Positions 24,793 to 33,778 of a DNA stretch of 38,071 nucleotides are shown here, piece by piece (the first letter of the stretch is position 1; every line of letters begins with the position of its first letter). The notes beneath the pieces are model-generated. The model did no database searches. It was not told the DNA's origin and saw only the letters and a program-made list of their open reading frames with translations. A program made the translations under genes and the position numbers. Source of the stretch: Neomegalonema sp. (GTDB lineage: Bacteria > Pseudomonadota > Alphaproteobacteria > Rhodobacterales > Rhodobacteraceae); NCBI GenBank assembly GCA_022760355.1, contig JALEGB010000118.1, positions 1 through 38,071 on the forward strand. Direction: 5' to 3'.

Positions 24793-27700
24793 ATGTGGAC
24801 ACATAAAACACCGCATATCCCCTACGAGCTGACGGCCAAATCAATTGAAGATCACGGTCGAATTTCTCTATATAGAGCGCTGAATATTTCTCAGGTTATT
24901 GGAGTTACTGGCTCAGGTATTTCTAGCGCTCGAAATCTGCCTAGGTGGAACGAGCTCATCGAGCTCTATTTAAATCTCAGTGTTCAGTGCGTGGGATTGG
25001 CGATCCTAAACCCCCAATCGCAAGACCCAAAAAATACGTCAATTGATCAACAGCTGGACCAGTGGAGTGCGGATGACAACGGCCTGAAAACGAATGGATT
25101 TCAAGAAGGAGCCCGCGTAATCGCCCATTGCGCGGAAACCGATCCAGGCATTGGCGAGTTATGGGAAGTTTTGTGCACCGTTAGCAGCATAGAGCCAACG
25201 GGTTTCAAGATCTCGTCTGGCGAGGCATCCATCTTGGTTGACGTCGCTGACAGCCTCTTAGACCGCATAAGCAGTTCTCGTTCAGAGGTAAAGCAATCCC
25301 GCCAAGGGCTGCGCGCGTATGTACGCCTTGCGTTCATTTCAAGGCTGAAGTCATTGTCTGCGGGCGATGTCGACGTCCTGTCAGACAGCGATCCCATCGT
25401 CGCAATTCGGAAGCATCTGCGACTAACGCGGATCCTTACACTGAACTACGATCTGGAGCAGGAGAAAGACGCTTTCAACGCGACCGGCCTTAGAGGCCTG
25501 CATGCAGCTCGGTCTTTCGAAGATTTTGTAGGCGGGGTGCAAGCTCCAAAGCCAGCAAACCGGTGCGTTCATGCGGCAAATGGCGCGTCGGACAGTTTGT
25601 CGTCTTTGCATCTTGAAATGAATGAGCCCAGCGATCTCTTTTCTTTTGCACTGCAAGGAAAACGCAAAGGTTCAACGATAGCACACTTACATGGCCGACT
25701 AGACGCCGTAGAAAGTATAGTTATAAGCCGAAAAGATTATACAAAATTTTATCTGAAAGATGCTGAAGCCCGGCGTAGTTTTGATGAAGCAATGCGGACT
25801 CTGTTTGGCGGAAACTCGGTTTTGTTTATCGGCGTGGGGATGACTGAAGACGAAATACTGCGCCCATTAGAACAATTTCTGACAGACGCGCATCAAGATC
25901 AGCAGTCGGGCCGGCATGCCTTCGCTTTGATGCGTCAGCCGACGCCTGATATCGATAATGAAGGTTTGTCAAAATTATGGACGCTCAGTTCCACAAAAAA
26001 AGACGAGGCTGAAAAGAGAAAAATAAATCGAGAAATTGAGAAAAGTATTCAAGCAAAAGCGTCTTTTTTTTCGATTGATCGTTTTTTGCGGAGTGGTGTT
26101 TACACGATTTATTATGGCGATATGCGCTATCAACTGGCGCAGCTTGCAGTAAAACAATTGCGGAAACACGAAGAAGAAGGAACTTCGCCCGATAGTTCAG
26201 AGCAGGCCTTCAGTTTCTTGCAGCAATACGCAAGGGATCGCGAGATTGACGCCGAGCTCCTGGACACAATGACGCCGTCGCTGCCCATTGCTGAGCGTGA
26301 AGCCGCCGCCGCGCCTCTTCTGTCTGCGCTCCAGTCAGCCGCCCTTGCCGCCGAGCTTCGGAAAATTGATGAAGAGCGGATGGCGTGGTGGCGCAATTGG
26401 CAAGTGCGCCCAAAGGCGCGCAAAGCCCGATTTCGTCCGGCTCCTCGCGCTATTGTTGGCGACAATCGGATCGCCCGCGGCGCTGTTCAGATCGAATATC
26501 TATTTCTACGGCATCGCACCGACTATCGTTGGACATGGAACCCCAACCCCCTTGGGCAAAACAAAATCGGCGCTACTGGAAAAGTGGATTGGGAAGCGCC
26601 CGAGCTTCAATTCGCGCCGATCCGATCGTTGCGGGAACTCGGCGCTGCAGCCGAGGCGAGACGGCAAAAGCGGGCCAGCGCCTCCAGCGATAGTAAGGGT
26701 GTGCGGATTCTACGGGCTACTGCGCCGCGTGGCGGCGGGAAAGGAGCGGTCGCGAGCCTCCTGCAACGCAGGGAAGTTCATGCAAGCATTTTCCCACCAA
26801 TCCAAAATAGCGACGCAACAGGCCGGAGAAAAGCAAAAGGCGGACCGTCGGAGCAAGTTTATGCCGGCGTTTTCATGGCGCATCTCGCGTTCTCGACTGA
26901 GTTTTCTTCAGTTATTCTGGCATTGAGCCGTTTTTTGGCGGGGCAACTGGCGCGCATTGCGTTGCAGGAGCCCGACGTAGACGACGTCTCCGGAGCGCTT
27001 CAAGACCTTAAAGACAGTGAAGAAAATGCCCGGAAAAGACCAGATCTTTCGCAAGATGGTGGCGAGCGTGCGGCTGCGCCATCGCTCGCTGATGAAATTC
27101 AAAAGACAGAACCTGACGAAAGAGCGCCAAAGGAAGAACATGCGAACTACAACAACCGACATACACAAGCACTCTATATCGACTCACGTATCGATGTACC
27201 GCGACTCGCTCTCCATCCAAATACGGCGACTGCGGAAAATTTGGACGTAGAGTCCGTGCCGCCGCATCGGCTCGATACGCTGCGCGAGCTGTTAATGAAG
27301 TTCAATCAGCATGCGGCTGGCGGCGACAGAGTATTGATCGCCCTGACCGGTTTAGATCGGATTTGTGATCGCACAGGAGATGGGCTGAACCCGATGCATC
27401 GGGCCTTTTTTCGGATGATTACCGCCCCAGAGAAAGGCGAGGATCACCCGGAAATCGGCGATCCTCCGATAGATATCATCCTTATCGCCGGCCGACCGGA
27501 TACGCCGATCTGCTATTTGAGCCACGAGGTTCACAAGCGAGACGGCAACATTTGGCGCGGCCCCGACGGCCCGCTCCCTGAACAATCCGTTTCCCGGAAA
27601 AGCCGAACGGGACGCCATCTTGCGCTTTGGCCGCAATTTGCGCCCTTCTCTCCAAGTGAGCGTAGCCGTCTGACACCGACCCCGGAGCCGGAGCTCATGC

Positions 27701-30345
27701 CCATCGCTCAGCTGATGTCTCGCTGGGCCAAGGTGGAAGGGCCATGGGCCCATCATGAATCAACAGATGAGCACCGATATCTCCGCCGACAGCTCTGTAC
27801 AGATGTGGCGCTGCATGTGTGGACACAGACCGCGTTGTCGGAGCTGTACAATGCGAAGTTATTTCCAAAAGCGTGGGGATCTAAGGGGAAAAAAAAGCGC
27901 GCCAAATTCTGGACGGATTTTGACAAGTGGTTTCCAAAAATTCGAGCATCTGCTGAGGATTTTTTACAAGACAGGGATAAGTCTTTTTCACCTCAGAGGC
28001 TCCAGGAGGAGGCGGGGATCTACGCAACCGCTTGGCTGCTTGCGCGTAAAAAAGAGATTAAAGAGGCCCCTGCAGCAGATACGTTTCCAGATGAAATAAA
28101 GCAAGCCGATCTGGACAATTTCGTACTCACCCTTCGCGAGATCAATAGACATTTAACACGTCTAGATCGCGCAGCCACTTCACAGAAGTTTCTTAGTCTG
28201 TTCGCCGAGATTGAGCGCATGTTCAAGGAGGCGACCGCCATTGCCCACCCCAACGGCGATCCATCCCTGAGTGCTCGCACGCCAGCGCAGCAGAACAGGC
28301 TGCATGAGACGGTTCTGAGGCATATGGCGCTGTTCTCGGTCCCGACCGAGCTTTGGGTTCTATATGGCTGCCCCGATATTTTTGAGATCGCCACGAAATG
28401 TTTGGATCCACGCTCGTCGCAGGGCATAGGCGAAACTGCACGATGGAACAGGCGTCGGGACTGCCTTTATGTCATCCATGAGGCTCTGACAAAGCTCGCC
28501 GAGCGCGGATTGATCATCCGAATTAGCGGGGGAGGCGGGTCCGATTTGATCGATTCTCTCTCCGAGAAAGCAATCCACTATCGCTATGCGTTAAACGAGC
28601 GCCTTCGTGAGTATTACGCACGCAAGATGGATCTCAGCCTGCCTGACTTAGGAGAAAGCAATCACTATCAAGTATCTGTTTTTTGCGATCAACCTCGAGA
28701 TCTTCCAACGCCGACCCCAAATCATTTTCGATTGGTCAAAGGGATTGTCGAAAACTTAGTGAAGCGAACCCGTGAGACGCTCTGGCTGACCTATCAAAAC
28801 ACCGAACGCACAGCCGATAGGTTTCAATACGCACCGAAGGCAGAGGATAAGTGGGAGAAACTGAACGAATTCGCGGCGAAAGGAGGGCTGCGTCGTATTT
28901 TCCAGCCAAGCCCTCCGCATGAAGCTGGTGATCCAGAATATGACCCTTATTGGGAACTGCCTGGCCACTTTGGGCGAATTCATGCTCTTCCACAAAGATT
29001 ACGCGCCAGCTACTCTCTCGTTCGTGGCGCTTTTTCGCTGGGAGCGATCTCGCGTCTTGAAGACTTTCCATTAGAAGTCGGTGAGCAGCCGCCTTTTGAA
29101 ACCTATCGCGGTTGGTTGCGCACGCTTTTAAACGCGGCGGCGGGCCTTGCTTATCATCGCGATCGCTATCGGGCTGTGTTGTCTGGCAAAGCAGCGGAGA
29201 GGATCGTTAACCGCAAGCCAGCCCCGATGGCCTATCGCTCTACCGACCCAGACGACAGAATGGCGTATGCCAAAGCCAATTGGCATGGCGAAAACGCGCC
29301 AGATGAAGGCATTTCCCAACCACAGAAGTCGGCGCTTCCGGACCTAAGAATTCGGCAGCCCTACTACCGCGACGAAATTGCCTGGCTCTACAATGAACGC
29401 GGGCTCACATCCCTGGTTCAGGGCAAATTGTATGACGCTTTGCCGCTGTTTGACCAGGCGCTGCACTTTATGAGGCACAATGCGAGTTCGCCGAATTTCG
29501 ACGTCTACGCGACCCATGCCGCCGAGCGACGCATCGAGTTGAATATCGCCGTCACCTTCATTGAGAGGGGCGGCATCGATCGTGCTCGGGAAATTTTAGA
29601 ACGACTGATTGCCGGTTCGGAAAATGTCGACGCAGCAACTCCGAGCATCGTCAAATTGTACGCTGAGGGGTATTTAGCGCTATGCAACTACTTATCTGGT
29701 AGCGTCGAGGCCGCAATTGGGGCTTACCGGAATGTTCTGGAGGAGTTCACGAAGCGTGGGCGTCTCCGGCCAGTGAGTATTTTTAATCGACAACTCGCAG
29801 ATGCTCTGGATCGCGTCGGAGATCATAAGGGCGCGGCGCGCACAGTTGACTTGGCGATCGACGCCGCAGCGCATGCTGAGCAGCGAGATGTATATTACGA
29901 AGCGCTCCTGGCCCGCGCGTCGCTTCCTCGCATCATCGGCTACCCCCTTGCTGGCGATCCGTTGTCGCACGGCCAGCCGCATAACCACGATACTGCGCCG
30001 GCGATTCGAGCAATTGAGCGCGCCGGCGCTTATGCGCGTCGGATGGGCGTCGATCGGCTTTGGGCAAAGGCTGAGATTTGTCGAGCATGGTATCTTGTAA
30101 GAGAGGGCGAAACTGAAACGGCAGGACGTGCGGCGGCCGATGCGGCAGCTCTAGCGCGACGCAATGGCCTCGGCCTCTCAAAACTCGACGCCATGGTGTT
30201 GTACGCTGATGTTTTGCGGGCTCGGAAAGAAAATGACGCATCACGTAATCTGGCGACGGAGGCCATGCGATCAGCTGAACAAATCGGGTATCAGACACTC
30301 GCCGCCAAGGCGCAAGATCTGCTGTCAAAGCTACCGCAACGGTGA
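24793..30345 (+). CDS. SIR2-NTPase-TPR anti-phage-type protein
   Basis: This 1850-aa protein is much larger than most neighbours. Residues 1-400 are a SIR2-like NADase domain: GSGISSARNLPRW (40-52), LNYD (217-220), HLHG (298-301) and FIGVGMTEDE (345-354) are the NAD-site motifs. Residues about 630-930 look like a STAND/AAA NTPase: P-loop APRGGGKG (644-651), where Gly replaces the usual Ser/Thr after Lys, Walker B RVLIALTGLD (846-855) and IILIAGRPD. The C-terminal third has TPR-like helices (NERGLTSLVQGKLYDALPLF near 1533). In known SIR2-STAND defence proteins the C-terminus senses a phage product, the NTPase oligomerises, and SIR2 depletes NAD. It is solitary on this strand. GC is lower than backbone. 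The numbered Avs/DSR type cannot be assigned by eye. Confidence 0.85.
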   Translation: MWTHKTPHIPYELTAKSIEDHGRISLYRALNISQVIGVTGSGISSARNLPRWNELIELYLNLSVQCVGLAILNPQSQDPKNTSIDQQLDQWSADDNGLKTNGFQEGARVIAHCAETDPGIGELWEVLCTVSSIEPTGFKISSGEASILVDVADSLLDRISSSRSEVKQSRQGLRAYVRLAFISRLKSLSAGDVDVLSDSDPIVAIRKHLRLTRILTLNYDLEQEKDAFNATGLRGLHAARSFEDFVGGVQAPKPANRCVHAANGASDSLSSLHLEMNEPSDLFSFALQGKRKGSTIAHLHGRLDAVESIVISRKDYTKFYLKDAEARRSFDEAMRTLFGGNSVLFIGVGMTEDEILRPLEQFLTDAHQDQQSGRHAFALMRQPTPDIDNEGLSKLWTLSSTKKDEAEKRKINREIEKSIQAKASFFSIDRFLRSGVYTIYYGDMRYQLAQLAVKQLRKHEEEGTSPDSSEQAFSFLQQYARDREIDAELLDTMTPSLPIAEREAAAAPLLSALQSAALAAELRKIDEERMAWWRNWQVRPKARKARFRPAPRAIVGDNRIARGAVQIEYLFLRHRTDYRWTWNPNPLGQNKIGATGKVDWEAPELQFAPIRSLRELGAAAEARRQKRASASSDSKGVRILRATAPRGGGKGAVASLLQRREVHASIFPPIQNSDATGRRKAKGGPSEQVYAGVFMAHLAFSTEFSSVILALSRFLAGQLARIALQEPDVDDVSGALQDLKDSEENARKRPDLSQDGGERAAAPSLADEIQKTEPDERAPKEEHANYNNRHTQALYIDSRIDVPRLALHPNTATAENLDVESVPPHRLDTLRELLMKFNQHAAGGDRVLIALTGLDRICDRTGDGLNPMHRAFFRMITAPEKGEDHPEIGDPPIDIILIAGRPDTPICYLSHEVHKRDGNIWRGPDGPLPEQSVSRKSRTGRHLALWPQFAPFSPSERSRLTPTPEPELMPIAQLMSRWAKVEGPWAHHESTDEHRYLRRQLCTDVALHVWTQTALSELYNAKLFPKAWGSKGKKKRAKFWTDFDKWFPKIRASAEDFLQDRDKSFSPQRLQEEAGIYATAWLLARKKEIKEAPAADTFPDEIKQADLDNFVLTLREINRHLTRLDRAATSQKFLSLFAEIERMFKEATAIAHPNGDPSLSARTPAQQNRLHETVLRHMALFSVPTELWVLYGCPDIFEIATKCLDPRSSQGIGETARWNRRRDCLYVIHEALTKLAERGLIIRISGGGGSDLIDSLSEKAIHYRYALNERLREYYARKMDLSLPDLGESNHYQVSVFCDQPRDLPTPTPNHFRLVKGIVENLVKRTRETLWLTYQNTERTADRFQYAPKAEDKWEKLNEFAAKGGLRRIFQPSPPHEAGDPEYDPYWELPGHFGRIHALPQRLRASYSLVRGAFSLGAISRLEDFPLEVGEQPPFETYRGWLRTLLNAAAGLAYHRDRYRAVLSGKAAERIVNRKPAPMAYRSTDPDDRMAYAKANWHGENAPDEGISQPQKSALPDLRIRQPYYRDEIAWLYNERGLTSLVQGKLYDALPLFDQALHFMRHNASSPNFDVYATHAAERRIELNIAVTFIERGGIDRAREILERLIAGSENVDAATPSIVKLYAEGYLALCNYLSGSVEAAIGAYRNVLEEFTKRGRLRPVSIFNRQLADALDRVGDHKGAARTVDLAIDAAAHAEQRDVYYEALLARASLPRIIGYPLAGDPLSHGQPHNHDTAPAIRAIERAGAYARRMGVDRLWAKAEICRAWYLVREGETETAGRAAADAAALARRNGLGLSKLDAMVLYADVLRARKENDASRNLATEAMRSAEQIGYQTLAAKAQDLLSKLPQR

Positions 30346-30448
30346 GCTTCAACAACGACCAGCTCGACCAACATGGAAAACCTTTTGCCTCACTCCTTCG
30401 AGTGTCTCTAACGCATTGAAAAACAACAATTTCGTGTGAGGCGAAAGG

Positions 30449-30907
30449 GTGTGGCATAATGATTCGGTGAAAATCGGCTATCTCAGAGTATCGACGGAAG
30501 AGCAGGACACGGCGCGGCAGGAGGATGGTCTCGCGGCGCTCTGCGATGAGCTTCACGTCGAAAGGCTCTCCGCCGTTGCGAAGAAGCGGCCCGTTTTCGA
30601 TTCGGTCGTCGCCAAGCTCGGCGAAGGTGGTTCGCTTATCGTCTGGGATCTCGACCGCGCCTTCCGCTCGCCTGTCGATATACCGACCTGCGTCGCTGAC
30701 CTAAACGCACGCGGCGTCAAGTTTCAGATCGTTACCCTTGGCATCGATACGGCGACGGAGGCCGGTGAGCGTGTCGCCACCATGATGGCGGCCGTGGCCC
30801 AGTTCGAGCGCCGCATCATCTCTCGAAGAACCAAGGAAGGCATGGCGGCGCGAATGCGGCGTGGCGGACATCTTGGCCGAGCCTTGGCGCGCCGACAATC
30901 GGCGTAG
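30449..30907 (+). CDS. Truncated small serine recombinase (resolvase-like)
   Basis: This is a serine recombinase N-terminal catalytic domain: KIGYLRVSTEEQDTARQEDG with the catalytic Ser in RVS, VWDLDRAFRS (the LDRLxR element), and QFERRIISRRTKEGMAARMRRGGHLGR. The protein stops (RALARRQSA) where resolvases continue with a helix-turn-helix, so it is about 40 aa short and cannot bind a res site in the usual way. No ATG is available; GTG at 30449 or 30467 is the start. A dyad GCCTCAC / GTGAGGC (30387-30393, 30436-30442) precedes it. It is likely a remnant of a transposon or element. Confidence 0.75.
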   Translation: MWHNDSVKIGYLRVSTEEQDTARQEDGLAALCDELHVERLSAVAKKRPVFDSVVAKLGEGGSLIVWDLDRAFRSPVDIPTCVADLNARGVKFQIVTLGIDTATEAGERVATMMAAVAQFERRIISRRTKEGMAARMRRGGHLGRALARRQSA

Positions 30908-31358
30908 ATGTATCGACCGAGACCAAACGGCGCGCTTGCGGATCTCAAATAACTTAAAGACATGCCCCGCGATCTCGGTGTGGCTTCCTGACCCGCGCCT
31001 TGCGACGATGAGAAAATGGCGGGACCTCGGCCGATTCCATACATCGATCAAAGGCGGTTATATAGCCGCAGGCGACCCATAGCCGAAGTTCGCGTTGCGC
31101 GTGCGAACGCCCGCTTTGAGCCCATTCCGTTGCTTCTCTGAACTGAGACCAATATCTGCTCTGACCGGAGAGACTGCTTGACGGCGGGGAAAATTCAAAA
31201 TAGCCCGATGTCAGGCTGTGGACGCCTGCCACCCGCTGACATCTGTCTTGGTGAAGTTCTACGACGATATTTCTCTATCTACCTTCTTCCGCATATCGCG
31301 CGGATGGCAATGCGGGTCCCATCTCACCTCGCGCGATTTGGATCGAGGGATAGGGGAT
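30908..31358. other. Non-coding gap, possible element remnant
   Basis: In these 450 bp I see no gene with recognisable sequence. The C-terminus expected of the resolvase cannot be followed in any frame. The 3' end supplies the ribosome-binding site of the MATE gene (GAGGGATAGGGG). Confidence 0.4.
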
Positions 31359-32759
31359 ATGTCCAGCACTCCCGCCAACAGGTTCACTGATGGGCCGCTT
31401 GACGCCATCTATGTGAAGACGGCGCTGCCGATCATATTTGTAATGGGCATGAACGGCCTGTTGTCCGTGGCCGATGCGCTATTTCTGGGTATCTTTGTCG
31501 GCCCAGACGCGCTGGCTGCGGTTACGTTGATGTTTCCGGTTTACATGCTGATCGTTGCGCTCTCAACACTGGTCTCCACCGGCATGTCGAGTTCGCTGGC
31601 CAGAAAACTCGGCGCCGCTGACCACCACGGCGCCAGCGCTGTTTTCGCAGGCGCGCATGGGTTGGCATTCTGCCTCGGCGGCGCGCTGATCGTTTTGTTT
31701 ATTTTCGCGGGGAAGTCCGCGGCTGTGCTCGCCGCTGGCGGGGCTGAGGCTCTCGCCGAGATGGGGCTGACCTACCTCAGGATCAGTGTGTTTTTCTCGC
31801 CGCTGCTGTTTGTGCTCTCCGTCAATTCAGACGCTCTACGCAACGAAGGCAGGGTCGGATTCATGGCCGCCATGAGCTTGCTAGTCTCGCTGGCCAACAT
31901 CGGTTTCAACTATGTCCTGATCGCGATCATGGAGCTGGGCGTCGCGGGATCGGCCTATGGGACCGCAGCGGCCCAGGCGCTCGCCTTCGGGATCATTATC
32001 GCGTTCCGGTTCTTTGGGAACACATCCCTGCGGCCCACCGATCTTCTGCGTCACTCGCCGCTCGGACATTGGGGGCGCACCTTGGCGCTTGGCGCACCTC
32101 AGAGCCTGAGCTTCATTGGCCTTGCACTTGGATCGGCCGCGATCATTACCACGCTGCAATGGGTCGAAAGTCCGCATTATGCCGAGACCGTCTCGGCCTA
32201 TGGCGTCATATCCCGCGTCATTACTTTCGCCTACCTGCCGCTCTTGGGGCTGTCCATGGCGATGCAAACGATCACGGGAAACAACTATGGCGCGTCGCTT
32301 TGGAGCCGTTCGGACTCAAGCCTGCAGATCGCGCTAGGCATTGCCTTTGCCTATTGCCTGAGTGTGCAGATCTTCGTCACAAGCCTGCCGAGGGAAATCG
32401 CCGGCGCATTCGTGACTGACGCTAAGGTCATCTCGGAAGTGGGCCGCATTCTGCCGATCATGACGAGCGTCTTCTTCATCATGGGGCCGTTGATGATGCT
32501 CGCCGCTTATTTTCAAGCCATCGGCTCAGCGACCCTCGCCGCCATCCTGAGCCTGACGAAGCCCTATGCCTTCGCGATCCCACTCACGTTTCTACTGCCT
32601 CTTCGCTTTGGGGAGCTCGGCGTGTGGTATGCGGGACCAGCGGCTGAAATCCTGCTCCTTGGCCTGAGCATATTGGTGCTGTCGCGGCGCGCAGGCGAAA
32701 CGCGACTCCGCTGGGGCCTCTTTCACGCATCTACAGTCCGTGCAGGAGAGGCGTCATGA
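31359..32759 (+). CDS. MATE-family efflux transporter
   Basis: This membrane protein of about 466 aa has 12 helices in the MATE pattern: VKTALPIIFVMGMNGLLSVADALFLGIFVGPDALAAVTLMFP, then GMSSSLARKLGA, ALRNEGRVGFMAAM and FAYLPLLGLSMAMQTITGNNYGA. It would export cationic drugs or metabolites in exchange for Na+ or H+. ATG 31359 is used: a longer frame back to 31218 has no membrane-protein sequence. It is followed by a coupled glyoxalase-type gene (ATGA overlap), so the two may form a resistance operon. It lies within the accessory region between mobility remnants. Confidence 0.9.
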   Translation: MSSTPANRFTDGPLDAIYVKTALPIIFVMGMNGLLSVADALFLGIFVGPDALAAVTLMFPVYMLIVALSTLVSTGMSSSLARKLGAADHHGASAVFAGAHGLAFCLGGALIVLFIFAGKSAAVLAAGGAEALAEMGLTYLRISVFFSPLLFVLSVNSDALRNEGRVGFMAAMSLLVSLANIGFNYVLIAIMELGVAGSAYGTAAAQALAFGIIIAFRFFGNTSLRPTDLLRHSPLGHWGRTLALGAPQSLSFIGLALGSAAIITTLQWVESPHYAETVSAYGVISRVITFAYLPLLGLSMAMQTITGNNYGASLWSRSDSSLQIALGIAFAYCLSVQIFVTSLPREIAGAFVTDAKVISEVGRILPIMTSVFFIMGPLMMLAAYFQAIGSATLAAILSLTKPYAFAIPLTFLLPLRFGELGVWYAGPAAEILLLGLSILVLSRRAGETRLRWGLFHASTVRAGEAS

Positions 32760-33184
32760 GCAACCATTTGCCCTCTGTAAGTGAAGCCAAAGCGCAGGCC
32801 AAACGTCTGCGCGAAAAAATGGGTGACGAAGGCGCGCCCATCGGGCATGGGCAGTCGCTGGAACTGATTGCTCACCAACTCGGTTTTCGGGACTGGAACT
32901 CGATGCTTGCTGCAATCAGGAATAAACCGCCGCGGGTCTGGGAGGTTGGCGCGCGGGTCACGGGCCGCTATCTCGGCCATGCGTTTTCGGCGCGAATCAC
33001 CTCGCTGACGCGTTTCCAGCCAGGTTGGTTCCGTCTTCAGTTGGAGCTGGATGAGGCAGTCGATGTGGTTGCCTCGGAACATTACTCCAACTTCCGAAAA
33101 CGCATTCGCGGCGTCGTCGGACCCAAAGGTCATTCAGTCGAACACACCAGTGACGGCCGGCCTCATCTGCAAATAGACTTGTAG
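32756..33184 (+). CDS. Small glyoxalase-superfamily protein
   Basis: This 142-aa protein contains SVSEAKAQAKRLREKMGDEG, IGHGQSLELIAHQLGFRDWNSMLA (the short Glyoxalase_8-type domain found at the N- or C-terminus of many glyoxalase-superfamily proteins). A basic tail region contains WEVGARVTGRYLGHAFSARI. No canonical glyoxalase metal ligands are obvious. It overlaps the MATE stop (ATGA), so it is coupled to it. Its role could be small-molecule binding or resistance; it is not known from sequence. Confidence 0.7.
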   Translation: MSNHLPSVSEAKAQAKRLREKMGDEGAPIGHGQSLELIAHQLGFRDWNSMLAAIRNKPPRVWEVGARVTGRYLGHAFSARITSLTRFQPGWFRLQLELDEAVDVVASEHYSNFRKRIRGVVGPKGHSVEHTSDGRPHLQIDL

Positions 33185-33310
33185 CTTCAGCGATTGCACT
33201 CGCGGCGCCAAGCCCGGTTGCGTGATTTAAGGCGCAATCGAAAAAAAAAGGGGGCGTAACCCGATATGCTGACCCGTTGGAACAAGTCGGTGTCCGGAGA
33301 GCAGTTTATT

Positions 33311-33677
33311 TCAGCCTCGCTGGTTGAGCGGAAATTCGACGACAAAGCACTGCATAAAAGGGTCCGCGCGATCGGCGATTGCGAGGCTCTCCTCAGTTGA
33401 ATTGGGCGATGTGTCGACGAACAGATAGTCTGCGCAATTCGCCGCAGCGCGCTCCTGCACCTCGGCAATCTGCGAGGCGAGGGCCGGCGTGACATAAGGC
33501 ATCGGCCGCCCGGCCTTGCGCCCCTGATACCAGGCGGCGATGGATTGCTGCGGGTCGGCGTCGGCGATGACAACGCCCGCGCCCCGCGCCCCGCGCCGTC
33601 GCGACGCCAGCGAGATGAATGCTCTGGGTCGATTTCCCGGCGCGGCCCTTCTGTGAAATCAAAGTAATTGTTTGCAT
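33311..33677 (-). pseudogene. Frameshifted, truncated ParA-family ATPase
   Basis: The N-terminal frame gives MQTITLISQKGRAGKSTQSI (a ParA P-loop; the usual KGG is KGR) then HLAGVATARGAG. After a +1 frame change the protein continues VVIADADPQQSIAAWYQGRK and MPYVTPALASQIAEVQERAA, DYLFVDTSP (Walker B-type) and ESLAIADRAD. The shift lies in a 7-bp tandem repeat (33576-33596): deleting one copy restores ATARGAGVVIADAD. After RAD the sequence (DPFMQCFVVEF) is no longer ParA-like, and the C-terminal third is missing. ParA of this kind is usual in plasmids and integrative elements. A dead remnant of mobile-element partitioning is likely. Confidence 0.8.
33576..33596. repeat. Three tandem copies of a 7-bp unit
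   Basis: CCCGCGC occurs three times in perfect tandem. The corresponding ParA reading needs two copies; the third creates the frameshift. Slippage at such a repeat can restore or destroy the frame. Confidence 0.85.
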
Positions 33678-33778
33678 GACGTCATGTCTCCATAGGGGCA
33701 TGATTTCACAAATTCCAACTTTTCAAAACGTAACAGCTCAAATAAAATTAAGTTATCAACAATATGTTGTTCACAATT

